From Panorpa germanica (lineage: Eukaryota; Arthropoda; Insecta; Mecoptera; Panorpidae): a stretch of DNA of 64,000 nt. The stretch's first letter is position 1, and each line of letters opens with the position of its first letter. The stretch lies in contig OY783204.1 of assembly GCA_963678705.1 (NCBI GenBank), positions 5,212,334 to 5,276,333 of the forward strand, read 5' to 3'. The translations under genes and the position numbers were made by a program. This document shows positions 19,552-30,690 of this stretch, one piece after another. The notes beneath the pieces were generated by a model. The model was given only the letters and a program-made list of their open reading frames with translations. It was not told the origin of the DNA and searched no databases.

Positions 19552-22039
19552 TTAAAATATTCCGTGGTTGGGAAGCGCTCCTCTTGAACCAATTACTATT
19601 GGAGCTACTTCAACGGAATTTAAGTTGTGATTTTGGAGAAGTTGCGGTATGAGAATTGTGTATTTGTCCCTTTTGTCATCTATTGCGTGCAACAAGCTGT
19701 TTTTATTCTCGAAACGAACAGTGACATCGATTACGTATCCTGCCTTGTATTTGATAAAAATTAAATCTGGCTTCAATAAGCCCAGAGGTGGTTGAAGACT
19801 AGGTTCTTTCATAAAGATCCCATCTTTATGCTTGTGTGCGAGTTTATTAATAATCAAGTTGAGAATTTCATCATGTCGATTAATTCTCAGCGATTTAAGT
19901 ACGAAGCACTGCCCCAGTATATGACCAAGTGACTCCACTATCACTTTACATCCGTCACACATTACATCTTGTGACCCTCCTCGTTTGGACAGGACTAGCT
20001 TACATCCAAATGTTCGTCCTAAGACGTGAGCCATCGTTTAAACGATTCGGAAAGAGAAGCACTGGATCTCTGAGCCATCTGTTTGCGATCGGACTGTTCT
20101 GAAAATATTGAACACCGATGCCTTGAACGTGGAGATGACTCCATCTAAGGCGCTGTTTGCGTTTCGCTGCTACCTTAGCACTATCCACTTTTTCGAGCCT
20201 GCAAGGCCATACTAAATCACATTTAGTTGCTAACAATTTAGCTTTCCTTAAAAACCTGTCATTAGATACAACTGTCTTTATAATGTCGTCTTCTACGTTA
20301 TTAAGTTTATCGTAACTGCGTAATACAGTGAACTTGTTACGCATTTCAAAATAGGGCAGTCCCAAGCCACTATCTCTGACCCTGGCGTACAAAAATCCGG
20401 ATGATGCTTCATCGGGTAAGTGGAATACACGCTTGAACAGGCTTCTGATAGACTGATCGACTGTTCGTGATTGAGTAACTGTCAGAGGGCAGATGGCTGT
20501 TCTGAAGGAAAAATGACTTAAAGTATAAGAGTTCAGCAGTTCAAGTTTTTGCAAAGCTAACAGCTTTGACTTTCCGAGTCTTTCAATGCTCATAAGCTAA
20601 TCACTAACTTTTCTCTCGGCCTTTATGCCTAACCGCGGAAAGAAATGTATACCAAGGTATTTAAATACCTTATCACACTCATTAAAAGCAAGTTTGGCGA
20701 CACTTATTGGATCCGCTAAGCAAGGATCTATTATGCCAAAAGTCTTTCCTGGCAGGCATTTTATTTGAAAGGAAGAGGACTTGGCCGCCGATAACTTTAG
20801 ACCCACATCGTGTAAAGTTTTGCATGCAATGTTAAGTTGCAACTGGACATCGGGTACACTGCTCCCAACCTGGACAAGTGATATTTGATCATATCATAAA
20901 TGGCACTCGCAAATAACTTTGCCAGAATTGACGCAATCGTAATTGGTCGCCAGTTTGTTTCCAGACTGGGATCGGCGCCTTTTTTGGGAATCAAAATGGT
21001 CCTATTGTCCAGCCATAGTTTAGGATATAACCTCAGTAGGACTAATGCTTTAAAGTATTTTGCAATAAGAATCTCCAAACCCTCATTTTTAGTGAGATGC
21101 TCCTTTTTTATATGATCTGGACCTGGAGCAGATTTATTTTTTAAAGATGAGATAGTCAATTTAATAGATCCGGATCTATAGGTGTGAGATCGCTCAACGA
21201 GATTTTATTTTTTCGCTCAAACTTATAACAAGATGTGCCTCTTGTACCCCAAAGGTTTTTATACAAATCCTTGATCTTGTCAGGATTGAGATTATTGGTA
21301 TAGCTAGCTACGGGAGACTCAACTCCGTTAATTATACTATCGCCTAGTTTTTTGGGGCATTTATAAAACATATCTTGCATTGAAGCAAAGATATGTTTTC
21401 TACTAGACCTTCGTCTTGTAAAACGGTTGCTGCGTCTCTTCCTTCTACGCCTAGGTGCACGCACCTTTTGCACTTTCCTGTCATGAATCGGCAATAAGAG
21501 ATCTTGGAATTTTAGAGCTATATGATCAACCGCAGCCTGGAGATCTTGTCTCGAGGCACCCTTTCCCACTAAGTCATTTATAAGATTGTCTAAAGCTACT
21601 ACATTTACAGATGCTGATACTGATAAAACCCATTCTTGCCATAACGTTTAGATGGTTCCCATCCATTCGATTACCTCTGGCACAAACTCGTGCACGATAC
21701 AAAAGACAGCACGCATACTCCACATTTAAATAATTCATCAGGCACCGCTATGGGTCCTGTACAACGGGAAAGATGTTGTATCATGCCCTTGTATGTTTTA
21801 TAACTTTTCATACACCCTTTATTGCAGACAAACTCCATGGTAAATGTGGGGTGATCTGGTAAACCCACACACAACATGTTCGTGCCTCGTAACAGGCAAA
21901 TCGGACAGTATAAATGTTCAAACTTATCGGAAACGAATATCTTGACTTTGCTTGAATTGTCAACGGTAACCCCCTCATGTGTCCGAAGAAGACCGGGGTC
22001 GTGGTCTCCACTATTTGTATTATTGAGACTTGACATCAT
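19552..22039 (-). pseudogene. R2-like LINE, element B, catalytic RT core deleted
   Basis: The ORF starts at about 22039. Cysteine/histidine finger motifs follow at 21930-21670 (YCPICLLRG, FVCNKGCMKSY, HLSRC, KCGVCVLSF). A basic pre-RT segment lies at 21470-21410 (RAPRRRRKRRSNRFTRRRSS), then DMFYKCPKKLGDSIING. RT begins at 21159 (KSAPGPDHIKKEHL, NRTILIPKKGADPSLETNW) and is cut at about 20850. The sequence then jumps into the region after the FADD motif (NIACKTLHDVGLKLSAAKSS), so both catalytic blocks are missing. The thumb and C-terminus follow: RSLFKRVFHLPDEASSGF (20430), CDGCKVIVESLGHILGQC (19930, the CCHC of R2-like proteins), and KPDLIFIKYKAGYVIDVTV (19760, restriction-like nuclease). It is closely related to element C. 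Besides the deletion there are frame breaks near 21660, 21160 and 20595. Confidence 0.88.
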
Positions 22040-22317
22040 ACTAAGATGAATGCATCTGATCCGTTTTTAATCGAAAATTTAATATAGTAAATAAATTTGT
22101 GTTAGTATTTTATAAGGCAACACACCTTAGCCAAAAATCATAGTAAAAGCCGAAACCGGAGTCAATATACAGGCCGGTAGTCAACAGAAGGACTTCTTAA
22201 TTGTTAGGGATTCCCAGTTCCTAACAATAGTGGGCCACTCAGGCACTAATCGTGTGCTAATAAAAAACTAGCCCCGTGACCTTATACTCCGTTGCTCACT
22301 TGCCCCTGACTTAATAA
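22040..22317 (-). other. Probable 5' UTR of element B
   Basis: 278 bp between the B start and the 3' end of element C. It contains short inverted matches (TTGTTAGG near 22200 and CCTAACAA near 22224). There is no rDNA or other host sequence that I can recognise between the two elements. Confidence 0.45.
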
Positions 22318-22980
22318 GTCTGTGAACTCCCGTCACGTCCTGCATCCTCGCACAATCGCTTCCCTCTTACGAGTCAGCCAGTGCTCAGAGCTAGAGCAGC
22401 AAAATAATAGATATGAGACCCCATCCTCATATCTATGTCCATCGGACAATGCCACTAACACAATCGCTTCCCTCTTGCGAGTCAGCCAGTGTTAACAAAC
22501 AGAAGGGCAACAAATTATAAGAGATATGAGTCCCTATCTCTCATATCAATATCCGCCGGAGTTTCACCATTGAACAGAACCATTTCAATAAATATAGGTT
22601 CTTAACGTAATATCGGCCATGAACTGATGGGTCGTCAACCCCATCCGCCCTGGCCGTCTGCAAATGCAAGTAATCACGTTAAGTGCCTATAGGCACGAAG
22701 ATTGTCATCTTTCTAAGTCAACTTCACTGTAACTATAGCGTTTCCATAATTATCTTAGGCTCGTCACTCTTAGCCGTCCACTACATATATAAAATATACT
22801 TCGCACGCTGCAGCACTCCAAACTTAAACAGTTCGTCGTTGTCTTCAAAAGTGCTGACAATCTCGATTAAATCTCTCATCCAAATAATAAGTACAAGGTT
22901 TTCAATCTTGTTCGTCAGTTCCCCGCTTCGACCAAAGCACCGTGGGTTGACTTATGAAGTAATAGCTCAATAATGCGGGA
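22318..22980 (-). other. 3' UTR of R2-like element C
   Basis: About 660 bp after the C stop codon, homologous to 15290-15970. The shared minus-strand terminus marks the element's 3' end, directly abutting the B leader. Confidence 0.8.
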
Positions 22981-25430
22981 CTAACCCGACATCATGCAGT
23001 TTACGATCATTGACATAGTTAGTTTCAGCTGATACGTATCGATTTCGAGGATGTTTAGGTTAGTGATTGTAAACTTGGGCAACGCTCCTCGTGACCCTAT
23101 AACTATAGGTAACACTTTTACGAAGTTAACACTGTGCAGTGTTAATAGCTGTGGTATAAGTATCGTATATTTGTCAATTTTCTCCTTTGCAGCTTGGGCT
23201 AGACCATCTTTATTTTCGAACCTTATTGTCACATCGATGATGTAAGCGGATTTATCATTGACAAATATTAGGTCGGGCTTGAGTAATCCCAGGGGTGAGT
23301 GCAAGCACGGCTCCTTTTGCAGCACTGAGTTTTTATGCGTACTTGCTAGCTTGCCTATTAATCCTTAACGGCTTTAAGACGTAGCACTGCCCCAGTATGT
23401 GCCCTAATGTCTCCACTTTAATGTGACATGCGTCACACATTATGTCCTCTGATCCACCACGAGTTGCAAGCACACGCTTACAACCGTACGTATTCGTACG
23501 TAATCGAATTGCATCAATGTAACGGTTCGAGGGCAATAAGTTACTGTCCCAGAGCCACCGGTTCGCTATAGCACTATCACCGAAATCGTGCGCTCCTATT
23601 CCCTGTACATTTAGTTTATGCCATTTTTTCCTGTCATTCACCTCTTCGGTTGTACATGGCCAAGATACATTACACCTTATAGCAAGTTTCCTTGCTTTGT
23701 TCTTAAATATGTCCTCCATAACAATCGCATGGATTGTTTCGTCATCTAGTGCATACAGTTTTGCATAACTACGTAAGACTGTATAATTGTTCTGCAGTTC
23801 TACTCTTGCCATACCGAGACCCCCATCCCGAGCCCGCGTATATATAAACCCGGTTGACGTATCATCTGGGAGATGTAACGCCTTCTTCACCAAACTTCTG
23901 ATAGTTTGGTCGAGTTTATGTAACTGTCCTGGTGTTGTTGGACAGATTGTCATCTTAAAAGTATAGTGACCTAATACATAGGTGTTTAGAAGAATATTTT
24001 TCTGTAAAGCAGTGACTTTTATTTTCGCGAGTCTGTTCAGTGCAGCCTCCATTTCACTGTGCACGCTCTCCGCCTTTATGCCTACCCACGGCGAAAACGT
24101 GATACATAGGTATTTAAACATTTGGTCACATTCATTAAACGGTAGGATTGATCCATTGTTAGGGTCTGTTAGACCTGGATCTGCTATCCCAAATGTTTTA
24201 TTCGGTAGAACTGCAATTTCAAATGTTGATGACTTGGAGGCGTTGATTTTCAAGCCTAATTGCTGGAGAGTTTTGCATGCAGTGTTAAATTGTCTTTGTG
24301 CATCTGCGGTGTTCTTACCTATAAGTAACATATCATCAGCAAAGGATAAGACTTTAATGTCTTTGCCATAAAGATTGAAACCCTGTGTTAGTTCAAGATC
24401 ATCTATTAGAGAATCTAGAACGGCGTTAAACAGTAAGGGTGACAGTGGGTCGCCCTGCTTTACCCCTTTCAAAATGTCCATTTTTACATTATTTTCACCT
24501 ACTGAGATGTTCGTGAACTCACTCGATTGCACCGTGTACCTGTACATATTTTGTACCGATTTTATAATCAGCTCGGGTATGCCTTGGCGCCTAAGGCACT
24601 TAGTGATGGCATTGTGGGGAACGCTATCAAACGTCTTTGCTAGATCTAAAACAGATACAACAACTCCGTTTGAAATTTTAGCTTCCCTTATTAGTTCGTT
24701 GAATATTGTTAAATTATTTAAACAGCCATTTTGTGTGGTGAAGCCACGCTGTCGCGGGTTAATTTTGAGATGGTATTTGATCATATCGTGTATAGATATT
24801 GAGAACAGTTTTGCTAGTAGTGGAGCAATCGTTATCGGACGCCAATTGTTTTGTTGAGTTAGATCACAACCCCTTTTGGGAATTAATATTGTCCTGTTTC
24901 GAAGCCAAGCTTGCGGGTAGATCTTTAGTAATATTAGTGCATTGAATAGCTTTGCCAGCATAACTTCCAAACCTTCTACTGTTACGAGGTGAAGTTTCTT
25001 TAGTCCATCTAGACCTGGTGCAGAATTCTTTTTTAACAAAAAGATGGTATATTTGACACCCTCAGGGTCAATCGGTGTTAGTTCACCTAGTTTAACCCTA
25101 TGCTTCTGCGAGTATTTTTACGTAGTTTGGTTCGGAGTGCCCCAAAGCTCCTTGTATATCTTTTCAACTTTCGCTGGATTTAACTTATTAGATGTTGCTG
25201 GACTAGGTGTATCATCACCCGTTACTATGTAATATGCAAGTTTTCTTTGGTGTTTGTGGAACAAGTTCTGTTGCATCGCATGATTGAACTGTTTTAGGGC
25301 TGGATCTCGAGGGTCATTGTGTTTTCGACGTATCCGTCTTTTCCTTCTGCCCGCTACCTTCCGCACTTGGGTCTTATCTGCGGGTAGCAACAGTTTTTGC
25401 AGATGTTGCGCTGCGATTCTGAATATTAAA
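22981..25430 (-). pseudogene. R2-like LINE, element C, nearly intact RT and endonuclease
   Basis: The copy begins, 5'-truncated, near 25430 in the pre-RT region (AGRRKRRIRRKHNDPRD, KLAYYIVTGDD). After one in-frame TAA at 25118, the frame is open from about 25117 to 23333. It shows KNSAPGLDGLKKLHLV, NRTILIPKRGCDL, RGFTTQNGCLNNL, VSVLDLAKTFDSVPH (catalytic Asp), GVKQGDPLSPLLFNAV, VLSFADDMLLIG (catalytic FADD), thumb block RSLVKKALHLPDDTSTGF and the CCHC CDACHIKVETLGHILGQC. A frame break with a small loss near 23335 separates the restriction-like endonuclease, KPDLIFVNDKSAYIIDVTI, ending CMMSG-stop at 22981. The N-terminal zinc finger is missing by truncation. This is the best preserved of the R2-like copies. 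Confidence 0.9.
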
Positions 25431-26233
25431 AAATGATGTGATGTGAAATAATTTTGCGTTTGTTATCATAGGTATCAAGAAGAAGCTGCCATGATAGCTC
25501 ATAATTTTTTTCATCGATTTCGATTGAGGTGATAGTGTCAAGCGCTTCCCCTTTTAAACAACTTCTTGTGGTTGTCGAATTTGGATTGAGCATGTATTAA
25601 ACTGATGTATCTAGATTTAAAGGCATGCCACTGTGACACATCGCCACTAAACTGAGGGGCCGAAATTCGAGGCAATTCTATAGCACTATCATGAGAGTGA
25701 TTTGAATGTGCTTATTATTTTGTTAAATTTGGCTATGAGGCCTGTATATTTTATGGTGAAGTCAGTAAGCTCTTTTTTCTTTTAGCTCTTTCGTATACTT
25801 TCGACCTTATCCTCACTAATTAGTTCTTTTATTTTCATACACGTGTCTTCGCAGGCCCACTGCAGCGGCAGACAAATAATTATGTGTACTTTAATAGTCT
25901 CTAAGTCATATGTACGAGGGTCATCAAGTCTAATATTATTAACTATGTCCATGTACATGTCTACCTGGTTGTATGCGACTGCATAGTTGCATACAACTTT
26001 TTCAAGGCAGCGATATTTGAAAAACCCTGGACTTACCAAAACAAAAAAAGAGATACAACAGCTAAATATTTGCAGGAGCTCAAAAAACTAATTGACTAAA
26101 TAATAGTTAGACTAATAATAGACTAAGTAATAGCTAATAGCTAGACTAACATAAAATACTCTTCTACTTATAAAATATCAACAATTATCAAGAACAATCA
26201 TAGGCCGTGACGTCATCCGTACACCATAGAATT
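25431..26233. other. Unassigned sequence with one small open frame
   Basis: On the minus strand 26039-25782 is open for 85 codons (MVSPGFFKYRCLEKVVCNY, then DDPRTYDLETIKVHI). I do not recognise it. It lies downstream of the transposase-like fragment on the same strand, so it may be part of the same remnant, or chance. Confidence 0.3.
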
Positions 26234-26630
26234 TCAATATAATAAGTCAATATGATCAAAAGTATATTGTTTTATACTTTTCATAATATTGACCTCATTA
26301 CTAATTTTCGGCAAAATATTTTGCAATATTCTGCAAATAATAATAAATGTCTTACTAAAATTAGTATGAGGAAGACACAAAGCATTAAGATTACATCGCA
26401 TTGCTATTATTAGCTCATGGTCCGGTAGCTGTACATCAGAAATCATATTTCTTTTGCAGGTTTCACAGTTTTTAGTTTTTCTTACTATGTTCTGAGCAAC
26501 AAAGCCGGACACATATATTTTCGTGCCATATAATAGCCTCTCATCCTCCAAACCTCTTGACATCTTAATTAAATCTATTGATGTCAGGGAGTCAGAGGAT
26601 TCCGTTGCACTACAATCAATTTAGTTAGTA
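26234..26630 (-). pseudogene. DNA-transposon transposase C-terminal fragment (P/THAP9-like?)
   Basis: The minus strand is open from about 26630 (ESSDSLTSIDLIKM) through ERLLYGTKIYVSGFVAQNIV and CETCKRNMISDV to a stop at 26234. The YVSGFVAxxIxxxxxCxxC pattern is the conserved C-terminal zinc-like block of THAP9/P-element-type and some other transposases. No catalytic core or inverted repeats are visible. Family assignment is tentative. Confidence 0.45.
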
Positions 26631-26940
26631 GAACCCATCGTTGTCGTAGAACCTAATATATAGCATTGTTGCCTACTTCAAACTTACCGTCACAATAAAA
26701 TAGATATAGATATTAGAACCATTGTTCTAGTATAAGACAACAAATTATTCGTAGTAACAAGAAATATTATATTTCTCTGTCAAGTTAACAAATCATACAG
26801 TCCACTTTAAATCTAAGACCTAAGCGACCAACCGAAAACTCTTCAATAATTTAGAGCATTAAAAGGTCGCATACGTCGTGTACAACTAATTTAAATTTAG
26901 ATTAAACATATCTCTACAACCTGCCCTACATTTTCTTATT
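26631..26940. other. AT-rich spacer
   Basis: No feature recognised. Confidence 0.5.
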
Positions 26941-27790
26941 ACTAATAGCGGTAGTAACTCTTAAGTAGTATTTCTGAATAGTCTACTCCATATTTTTGAG
27001 TAAATCCTTTGGCAACAAGCCTTGCACGGTATCGCACTGTATTATCACATTCATATTTTTTCCGCAACACCCACTTACCCTTTACTATTGTAAAACTTTT
27101 AGATGTATCTAGTAGCTCCCACGCATTGTTATCGTCAAAACACTTTAACTCTTCTCGCACTGCCTCTAATCACTGCTGTCGTTCTGATCATCTCAGCGTC
27201 TCTTCCAGAGCCCCTTTCAGATCAATAGCGTCTTGAAAGTTATCATCCACATTACTAACACATGTATTTGTGAAACCATATCTTTCAGGTTGCTTTCTTT
27301 GCCTTTGAAAACCACGTGGTAATTTAGTGATAATATGTACTTTGAGTATTGTCTGTACTATCACTTGTGTTAGGATCTTCATCTAAATAGGGTATATATA
27401 TATTTCATCTTCATCAGACACTATGCTATCTTTATGTTCCGAAAACTTTTTCTTATCCCCTACTGAATCTAATAGATCGTTAGAAGTGAATTGAATTGTC
27501 TACATCTACTGTGGTTTCACCTGGTGAAGGATTATCTTCAATTATAATTACATCCCGACTGACACAACTCTTTTCTTAGAGTTGTAAATACGATACCCCT
27601 TCACATTTTCTTGATATCCAACTAGGATACATTTTTCAGCTTTTCTATCCCGTTTTTTTTTTCAATTTATTTTGGTACATGGACCATAACTGTGCTACCG
27701 AAAATTATCAAGTGACTTATATCAGGTTTTCTTGTAGTAAAAAGTTCAAAAGGTGTTACGGTATAATTCCACCGTAATCTATTTTAGAGC
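26941..27790 (-). pseudogene. Copia pol remnant (integrase tail to RT start)
   Basis: Minus-strand fragments in changing frames. They include the integrase tail TPFELFTTRKPDISHLIIFG and the VSVSRDVIIIEDNPSPGETT linker, then the RT start REELKCFDDNNAWELLDTSK and KGKWVLRKKYECDNTVRYRA, and RLVAKGFTQKYGVDYSE. The fragment stops just before the RT palm at about 26941. It is unrelated in detail to the complete copia at 2.4-6.9 kb. At about 27790 it abuts a Jockey-type LINE remnant on the same strand. Confidence 0.75.
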
Positions 27791-27879
27791 AAATCAAAGT
27801 TTCAAAAATATGCATTCGAGTTTTCTGTTCACTTCCCCATTTATTGTTTGATATAACTTTCATAACATTTATGACAGTA

Positions 27880-29500
27880 CTACAATTTGTTCTTTAAATT
27901 TTTGATATGATCGACCCAGGATAATTTTTCATAAAAAAACATACCCAAATAAGAAATTTGGCGTGTATATGCATGTTCTTCATTATATATTGTCAGTCTT
28001 GGAGAAAAAATAAGCTTCGGAGATTTTTAAAAAGGATGTATTTATTTTTGTAGTAGAAAATATATCCTGTTTTATTGGATCAGTCTTCTTGGCAGTTTAG
28101 AGCTGATTGAAGTTTTCTTTGAGCTATTACTACGTCCTTGTTGCTGCAGTTAATAACTAAGTCTTCACTACATGTTTAATGATAATTAGAAACAATGTTA
28201 CACTAAGAAATGAACCATACTTGTTCCATACTTGTTTGTGAATTTATGGAATAAACAAATTGTTTCCTTGCTTGCTTAATGGTTTTTTGCGGTAGTGCTT
28301 TTAAGCTTTTGAATTAGACAAAAAGTTCTACAGTTTTGTGACGTTTGTATCTATTAAAAGCTGTTTTCTTCATTTTTACCGCATTAACACATGTCCCATT
28401 CCATCAAGGTAGGGCTGGTTTGTATGGGCCAATTTTCTTTTTTGAAACTGAGTTACTTGCTGCTGCTAATATCTTGGAACAAATAGATAATGTTATCACA
28501 TCTGTGTGATCATCTTCGTTAAATGTTATCTTATTATTAGATATTTCTTCAATTTATAAATTTCAATTCGATTTAGATATGTTCCATCTTCATCCTGACC
28601 AGTTCATATCTGTTATATTGCTTGAGATTTGAAGTTGAATTGGAAAATGACCACCTCCTTATAAATAGACATATAAATGGACTGGTAGGACTTACCATTC
28701 TAGTGTCGATGCTACTTGCGGCTGGCATAGATTTAAATCAATTGCGGATGTACTTTGTAAAGAAAAATTAAAAGGCGTGCGTTGGCCGTCATTCAAAAGT
28801 ATTAAATTATTATTATCCAATAATCTTTCTATTAATTTACCTCTGTTACCTCTGTAATATGAAGAGGGGAGGTAATTGTATTATGTGTTATTGAGTATGT
28901 TTTCAATATCTAATATTATATTTTGACAGTTTGGTAGATATAGGTTATAAATAGTAATTTTTTGTGGAATATGTGCTCTGACCACGAGTTGGATTGTATA
29001 GTTATATGTTCCGAATAAAAATACTCTCTAACCAGTGTAGCCACTCCACCACTGGCGTGTTCCATAAGTCGATCTTTTCGGAATATATTGTATTTTTAAT
29101 ATTCAGTGTTTGTATTGGCTTAAAATTTAATTCTTGTAAACAGATTAAAACGGGATTGTAATCTATTGCAAGTCTTCGAAAGTTTTCTAAACAGCTATAG
29201 AAGCCGTTTAAATTTCATTTCGCTTCCTGCTACTTCGCCGCGAGCCTCATGATAGCTTAAATTGTAATCAGCCATAATTTGTAGCGGTGGTTACCGCTAC
29301 AATTTGTGCACCTTGAAGTTGTAGCTGTGCATGTTGACATTGTATGTTTGGGTAGGATTTTTGCTACCCCAATATCTTCACATTGTCTAAGCTCATTTAT
29401 ATCTTTATCAAAGTCAACTTCCAGAAGAACTCCCCTATCTCTTACCAGTCTTATTTTTCTAACCTTCATTTCCTTTAATTTTGGCTTAATATTTTTTTTT
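27880..29500 (-). pseudogene. Jockey-clade LINE remnant: ORF1 end, endonuclease, linker
   Basis: From the 5' side (29469) there is a short ORF1-like piece with zinc-knuckle-type Cys/His (CTATTSRCTNCSGNH). The AP endonuclease follows (29230-28600): NGFYSCLENFRRLAIDY, PVLICLQELNFKPIQ (catalytic Glu), ASGGVATLVREYF, LYLPNCQ and NNLILLNDGQRTPFN. The linker before RT is at 28450-28270 (YKPALPWWNGTCVNAVKMKK). The RT itself is missing except for a thumb piece ISYLGMFFYEKLSWVDHI near 27960. Many stops are present. The layout is that of a Jockey element with an internal deletion of the RT core. Confidence 0.75.
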
Positions 29501-29633
29501 ATTATACCTTTTATATTGTTATAACTATAGTTTATATAAACTATCTAACAAATATTTTTTCTAGTTAATTTTAATAATGGTAATATTTTTGAACTCAGAG
29601 TATTAACCATTGTTAATACTCTTTTTCTGTCGG

Positions 29634-30160
29634 TCATCTTACTAGCTCAAATGGCTTAGTTCCCTTTAGTCTTTTTGTCAGTCCATCCGTGTGCAGCAAG
29701 TGAAATGTTTCCACGTTGATATGGTGTTGGAGACGTTGCTCGTGCTTTCTTGCAATTTCTTCAGCTACTGTAGTTACTTTGAGATCCCTATGTATATCGC
29801 TATTGTGGACATGCCATGGTGCATTCATTATGTTCTTCAGAACTTTATTTTGGAAAGTCTGAATGCATATGATGTTGCATTTCTTAGTACTGCTCTATAG
29901 CTGAATTCCATATGTCCAAACTGGTTTCAATATTTGCTTATACAGCATTAGCTTGTTATGTATGGATAGTGTGGATTTGCGTCCCATTAGCCAGTACATT
30001 TTCTTATATCTTATTCCCAGTTCATCTCTCTTTCGCTTTACGTGAGCCTAGATACTTTGCTGTATTCGCATACGGAATAGCTTGGTCATTTATTAGTACC
30101 GGAATGTAATTAGTCCTTTTGTTGGTGAAATTAACATGCACCGATTTCGTTTCGTTTAAT
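29634..30160 (-). pseudogene. Jockey-clade LINE, 3' end of ORF2
   Basis: The minus strand encodes the C-terminal part of a Jockey-type ORF2: IPYANTAKYLG, then KMYWLMGRKSTLSIHNKLML, PVWTYGIQL, and NAPWHVHNSDIHRDLKVTTV to TKPFELV. A related tail occurs at 55.9-56.2 kb and the thumb region also at 52.3 kb, so at least three copies of this family lie in the window. Its upstream side is joined at about 30160 to an R2-like RT fragment in the same orientation. Confidence 0.8.
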
Positions 30161-30164
30161 GCGG

Positions 30165-30690
30165 TCCACGATCGCAACGATCCATTGTTGGGGTCATTCA
30201 GACCAGGATCTACTACCGCAAATGTTTTATTTGGCAAAACTGTAATTTCAAACGTTGATGATTTCGTGGTATTAATTTTTCAGCCGAGTTGCTGCAATGT
30301 TTGGCATGCAATGATAAATTGACTTTGCGCATCAGCTTTGCTCTTACGTGTTAGTAGCATGTCGTCTGCAAAGGATAAGGCTTTGATGTCTGCCATAAAG
30401 TTTAAAACCATTTGACGGTTCGAGATCGTCAATTAGAGTGTCTAAAACGGTGTTAAATAATAAGGGTGACAGGGAATCGCCCTGCTTTACTCCTTTTAGA
30501 ATGTCCATCCTTACTGAAGTGTCTCCTACTGCTATATTGGTAAACGCACACAGATTTTATAATTAGTTCGGGTATGCCTTGGCGTTTAAGACTTTTAGCT
30601 ATGGCGTCATGGGGAACGCTATCAAACGCTTTCGCTAAATACAAAACGGATAAAACTACTCCGTCTGACATTTTGGCTTCCCTTATCAGT
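30165..30690 (-). pseudogene. R2-like LINE RT fragment (fourth copy, D)
   Basis: The minus strand matches the RT of element C closely: SDGVVLSVLYLAKAFDSVPH (catalytic Asp), GIPELIIKSV, a degraded GDPLSPLL block, FADDMLLTR in another frame, SSTFEITVLPNKTF and DPGLNDPNNGSL. Both edges are abrupt: about 30690 on one side and a fusion to Jockey sequence at about 30160 on the other. It carries no 5' or 3' end of its family. Confidence 0.8.

Noticed and set aside
15290-25430. 28S rDNA around the R2-like elements
   Set aside because: No rRNA sequence was recognised at either flank or between the elements, so this is not an rDNA unit.
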